Both the position numbers and the translations under genes were made by a program. Shown piece by piece: positions 49,321 to 51,991 of a DNA stretch of 51,991 nucleotides. Source of the stretch: Chitinispirillales bacterium (GTDB taxonomy: Bacteria > Fibrobacterota > Chitinivibrionia > Chitinivibrionales > Chitinispirillaceae); contig JAITFQ010000020.1 in the NCBI GenBank assembly GCA_031281225.1, positions 1 to 51,991 of the forward strand, in the 5' to 3' direction. The notes below the pieces were generated by a model. That model was not told the origin of the DNA. It did not search any database and worked only from the letters and a program-made list of their open reading frames with translations. The number at the start of each line of letters is the position of its first letter. Position 1 is the stretch's first letter.

Positions 49321-50922
49321 TCAACACCGCACGACCGCCACCTCCTCTACTGTCTCCCAGGATATACGCTCGTCCCACTGTTTTTTTTTGGTTTCTTCGC
49401 GGCGGTCGAAAATCATAAGGTACGACGGCGCTCCGGCGGCGGTCTTGTCGCGGTAGGCGGCGATTTGCTCTAACCCCTCCTCTAATATTTCCTTCGGGTT
49501 GTCACGGTCGCGGAGGAGCTTGATCTCTATGATGAATTTGTCGCCTTGATATTCCACGAACAAGTCCATCCTGCCACGGCCCGCAGCGGATTCGGGCTCT
49601 ACACGGCCGCAGCCATTGGTCAGGCGCTGGAGAAACGCCGTCAGCAACAGGTGCGGAAAGGCTTTGGTGTAGTCAGACTTCTCTTCCCATTTTTCTGAAA
49701 ATCGCCGCCAAAACGTCTGAAACTCCTTGAGCAGTGAGTCCATATCGAGCCGCCCGTCCGCGGTCTGCCAACGCCAGGTGGAGGGCGGCGGCATCATGTT
49801 GTGGTAGCCGGAATTCAAATAGCGGGTCAGTATCTTTTCGTAGATAGGATTCGATATGGTGAAACCGGTAGCGGTATCCCACTTGATAAGGCCGAGGTCT
49901 TTGGCCAACTCTATCGCCGGGTCGGCTTCTCCAAATGACGGATCGCAGTCCCCTATCATGATTGTTTCGACCACATGCCTGATTTTTGGGTCGTTCAAGC
50001 GCACATTTAGCGCGTCAAGGTGCGTTTCGCGGGCAAGAATCATCTGTTCCTGCGCGACCATAATGTGATTGAGGGTGACGGTCTGGTAGTCGTCTTCGTT
50101 GAGTATTGAGGAGGTAGCGCGCTCAAAGAGTGAGTTAACTATCCAGGGTTGTCCCCATGATTGCTCATACACATAATCCAACGCTTCGGCAGCGATTTCC
50201 TGTCCGGTTTCTGCGGTTCGCTGCACGAAAAGGGCTGCTACGTCCTTTTTGGTGAAATTGGATATAAAAACCGAAGCGCGTTTGATGTTGAATGGCGACC
50301 CCGGATTCGGCGCAATGCCTTCTTTAGCCGCGGTGATGTAATCCCTTAAGTCCCTCATGCCGACTAAGGCGACGGAGGTTGGAAATTTTCCCGGCCCACG
50401 GTCAGCAAAACCGCTACGTAACTGGCGCAGAAAGCTGATGAGCGGCTCCCCCTCTAACACATCGACCTCGTCAAAGAGTATAACTAACGGCTTGGGCGCG
50501 ACCTGTTCTGCCCATTTGTGCATCGTATCATCCAATAAGAGCTTTGGCATGTTTAACGATACCTCCGGCACGGGAAGCCCTGCTTTCTTAGCAAACGCAC
50601 AGATCGCCTTGCTTATAGTGATCATCGCATTATCACGGTCGGTTATCCCCTGACAGCTCTCGAGACTCACATAACAGGCCACGGCCTCGCTACCGGCATT
50701 AATCTCCCGCGCCCATGTCTGCAAAAATGTTGTCTTGCCAGTTTGCCGGGGTGCGTGGAGTGCCCAGTAAAGGTTGTCCCGGATGTATCGGTCCAATTGA
50801 GCGCCAACGAGCCGATCGGCCGGCGGCAACATGTAGTGATCCCAGGGCTGGCACGGGCCGGTCGTGTTAAAAAAACGTACGGGACGTTTTTGGGGCTGTG
50901 CTGTCATCAGCATTTTCTCCAA
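49321..50922 (-). CDS. AAA-like ATPase with C-terminal PD-(D/E)XK nuclease-like domain
   Basis: Walker A APRQTGKTTFLQ, Walker B LVILFDEVDVL, C-terminal GRGRMDLFVEYQGDKFIIEIKLLRD (D...ExK). Confidence 0.85.
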   Translation of the reverse strand: MEKMLMTAQPQKRPVRFFNTTGPCQPWDHYMLPPADRLVGAQLDRYIRDNLYWALHAPRQTGKTTFLQTWAREINAGSEAVACYVSLESCQGITDRDNAMITISKAICAFAKKAGLPVPEVSLNMPKLLLDDTMHKWAEQVAPKPLVILFDEVDVLEGEPLISFLRQLRSGFADRGPGKFPTSVALVGMRDLRDYITAAKEGIAPNPGSPFNIKRASVFISNFTKKDVAALFVQRTAETGQEIAAEALDYVYEQSWGQPWIVNSLFERATSSILNEDDYQTVTLNHIMVAQEQMILARETHLDALNVRLNDPKIRHVVETIMIGDCDPSFGEADPAIELAKDLGLIKWDTATGFTISNPIYEKILTRYLNSGYHNMMPPPSTWRWQTADGRLDMDSLLKEFQTFWRRFSEKWEEKSDYTKAFPHLLLTAFLQRLTNGCGRVEPESAAGRGRMDLFVEYQGDKFIIEIKLLRDRDNPKEILEEGLEQIAAYRDKTAAGAPSYLMIFDRREETKKKQWDERISWETVEEVAVVRC

Positions 50923-51130
50923 TTTTTTAGATCGAGGCGCTATACGTATCCTAAATATACGTTATTCCGCGGCGGGGCACCAATCTTTATATCGGAAATT
51001 TGACATCGCCCCGATAAACACGGTGGACACACCGGATTAGGTCGGCTGTTCGGTGCGCGTTGCTCCCGAAAAAAACCAAAAAAAATCTTGACTTTTGTAT
51101 TGCCAATATGTTACTTCAATATGTTGGAAG

Positions 51131-51171
51131 GTGGCGCAAAAAAGGGTTGGGTTAAATGCGCCACTTTTTTT
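51131..51171 (+). terminator. rho-independent terminator-like hairpin upstream of the 51406 gene (possible attenuator)
   Basis: GTGGCGCA-AAAAAGGGTTGGGTTAAA-TGCGCCAC-TTTTTTT. Confidence 0.55.
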
Positions 51172-51405
51172 CCTGCGTCACACATCTACTTCATCAATAC
51201 CGCCTTACTTTTTACTGCATCTTCTACAGCACCACAAAACACTTTTACTGCTCCATTTAACTGAACGGTTAATTGAAACCAGCCTCCTCGAATATTTCCA
51301 GTCGAGGCTTCGTTGTTGCCAGTAAATGAATTTGCATACAAGGTTTAGCGCAAGATATGGTGTTTTGCGCGATTTTTACTTTTTATCAATAGCAAAGGGG
51401 TTTTG

Positions 51406-51991
51406 ATGGAAAACGATGGAATAAAAACAAAACGTTATGAGTATCTCATAGCCGCAAGGAACTACCATTATACGCAATACAATGTTTGGATGGCGTTTTT
51501 TATAACGATTAGCGGCGGTTTATTTGTTGGATACTATAGTTTACTTGGAAACGACGGGCATAGCCTTGAAAAGGGAATGGTAGCGTTGCTGGGCTATATC
51601 GTTGCATTTTTATTCTATTGTTCCAGCAAAGGATACCATTATTGGATTACCAACTTTGCTACGCTTATAAATGACTACGAACAGAATACTTGGCTTGATA
51701 AAAAAGATAGGGTGTATTTTGTTATCGCTAATAAAGGGAGTGCGGATGAGTGCCTTAACTATTTTTGTCCGCTGAAAGGTGCTAATATATCAACGACTAA
51801 AATAGTTTCTTTACTAGCCTACTTATTGACTTATGCGTGGGGAGTATTGATTGCCTCTTCATTTGATAGCAACTATAGAGTGTTGTTATTGGGTATTCTG
51901 GTGACACTCATTCTTAACACACTTCTTACTGCGCTGCTTGTAAAGTTATTGCTGAGGAGTAGCACGAGTAAGCATCCCGGAGTGAAAATAG
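51406..51991 (+). CDS. 4-TM membrane protein, RipA octameric membrane protein family-like; truncated by window end
   Basis: My translation: MENDGIKTKRYEYLIAARNYHYTQYNVWMAFFITISGGLFVGYYSLL...GYIVAFLFYCSSKGYHYWITNFATLINDYE...; open to the window edge and so not in the ORF track. Confidence 0.6.
   Translation, partial: MENDGIKTKRYEYLIAARNYHYTQYNVWMAFFITISGGLFVGYYSLLGNDGHSLEKGMVALLGYIVAFLFYCSSKGYHYWITNFATLINDYEQNTWLDKKDRVYFVIANKGSADECLNYFCPLKGANISTTKIVSLLAYLLTYAWGVLIASSFDSNYRVLLLGILVTLILNTLLTALLVKLLLRSSTSKHPGVKI

Noticed and set aside
1-51991. CRISPR arrays, tRNA or rRNA genes
   Set aside because: No regularly spaced repeats, cloverleaf-like or rRNA-like sequences seen in intergenic regions on reading; a tRNAscan/Infernal run would be decisive.

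Overview
Bacterial chromosomal window, about 52 kb. The FISUMP-type paralogous domain suggests an affinity with Fibrobacterota; this is inference only. Main blocks: (1) An operon-like minus-strand block (368-8449) of a large BvgS-like hybrid kinase, a second hybrid kinase, a lone receiver and a MATE transporter, each junction sharing a 4-bp ATGA overlap. (2) A small accessory island (about 8.5-11.5 kb) with a FISUMP lipoprotein, an AbiEii-type toxin pair, a decayed RHH/PIN toxin-antitoxin module and a probable IS4-type transposase relic. It is flanked on the far side by a paralogous BvgS-like kinase. (3) A nearly complete dcw cluster on the minus strand (mraZ-rsmH-[micro-ORF]-ftsL-ftsI-murE-murF-murD-ftsW-murC-ftsQ-ftsA-ftsZ) that lacks mraY and murG. 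(4) An envelope block (EnvC-like, FtsX, LpoA-like, bifunctional nuclease, orphan FliN, LytM peptidase, DUF21 protein, SpoIID, Def, YajC, TPR lipoprotein). (5) A mitochondrial/spd-type EF-G, an uncharacterised P-loop ATPase, PepD, an AAA-PD-(D/E)XK protein and a truncated 4-TM membrane protein. The most notable observations are an unannotated 25-aa single-TM micro-ORF between rsmH and ftsL with a strong Shine-Dalgarno and ATGA coupling, the sensor-MATE operon with no visible DNA-binding output, the sharply bipartite FISUMP gene whose C-terminus resembles a DGR variable region, and 10-bp tandem repeats in the mraZ leader. No rRNA, tRNA, CRISPR array or reverse transcriptase was seen.
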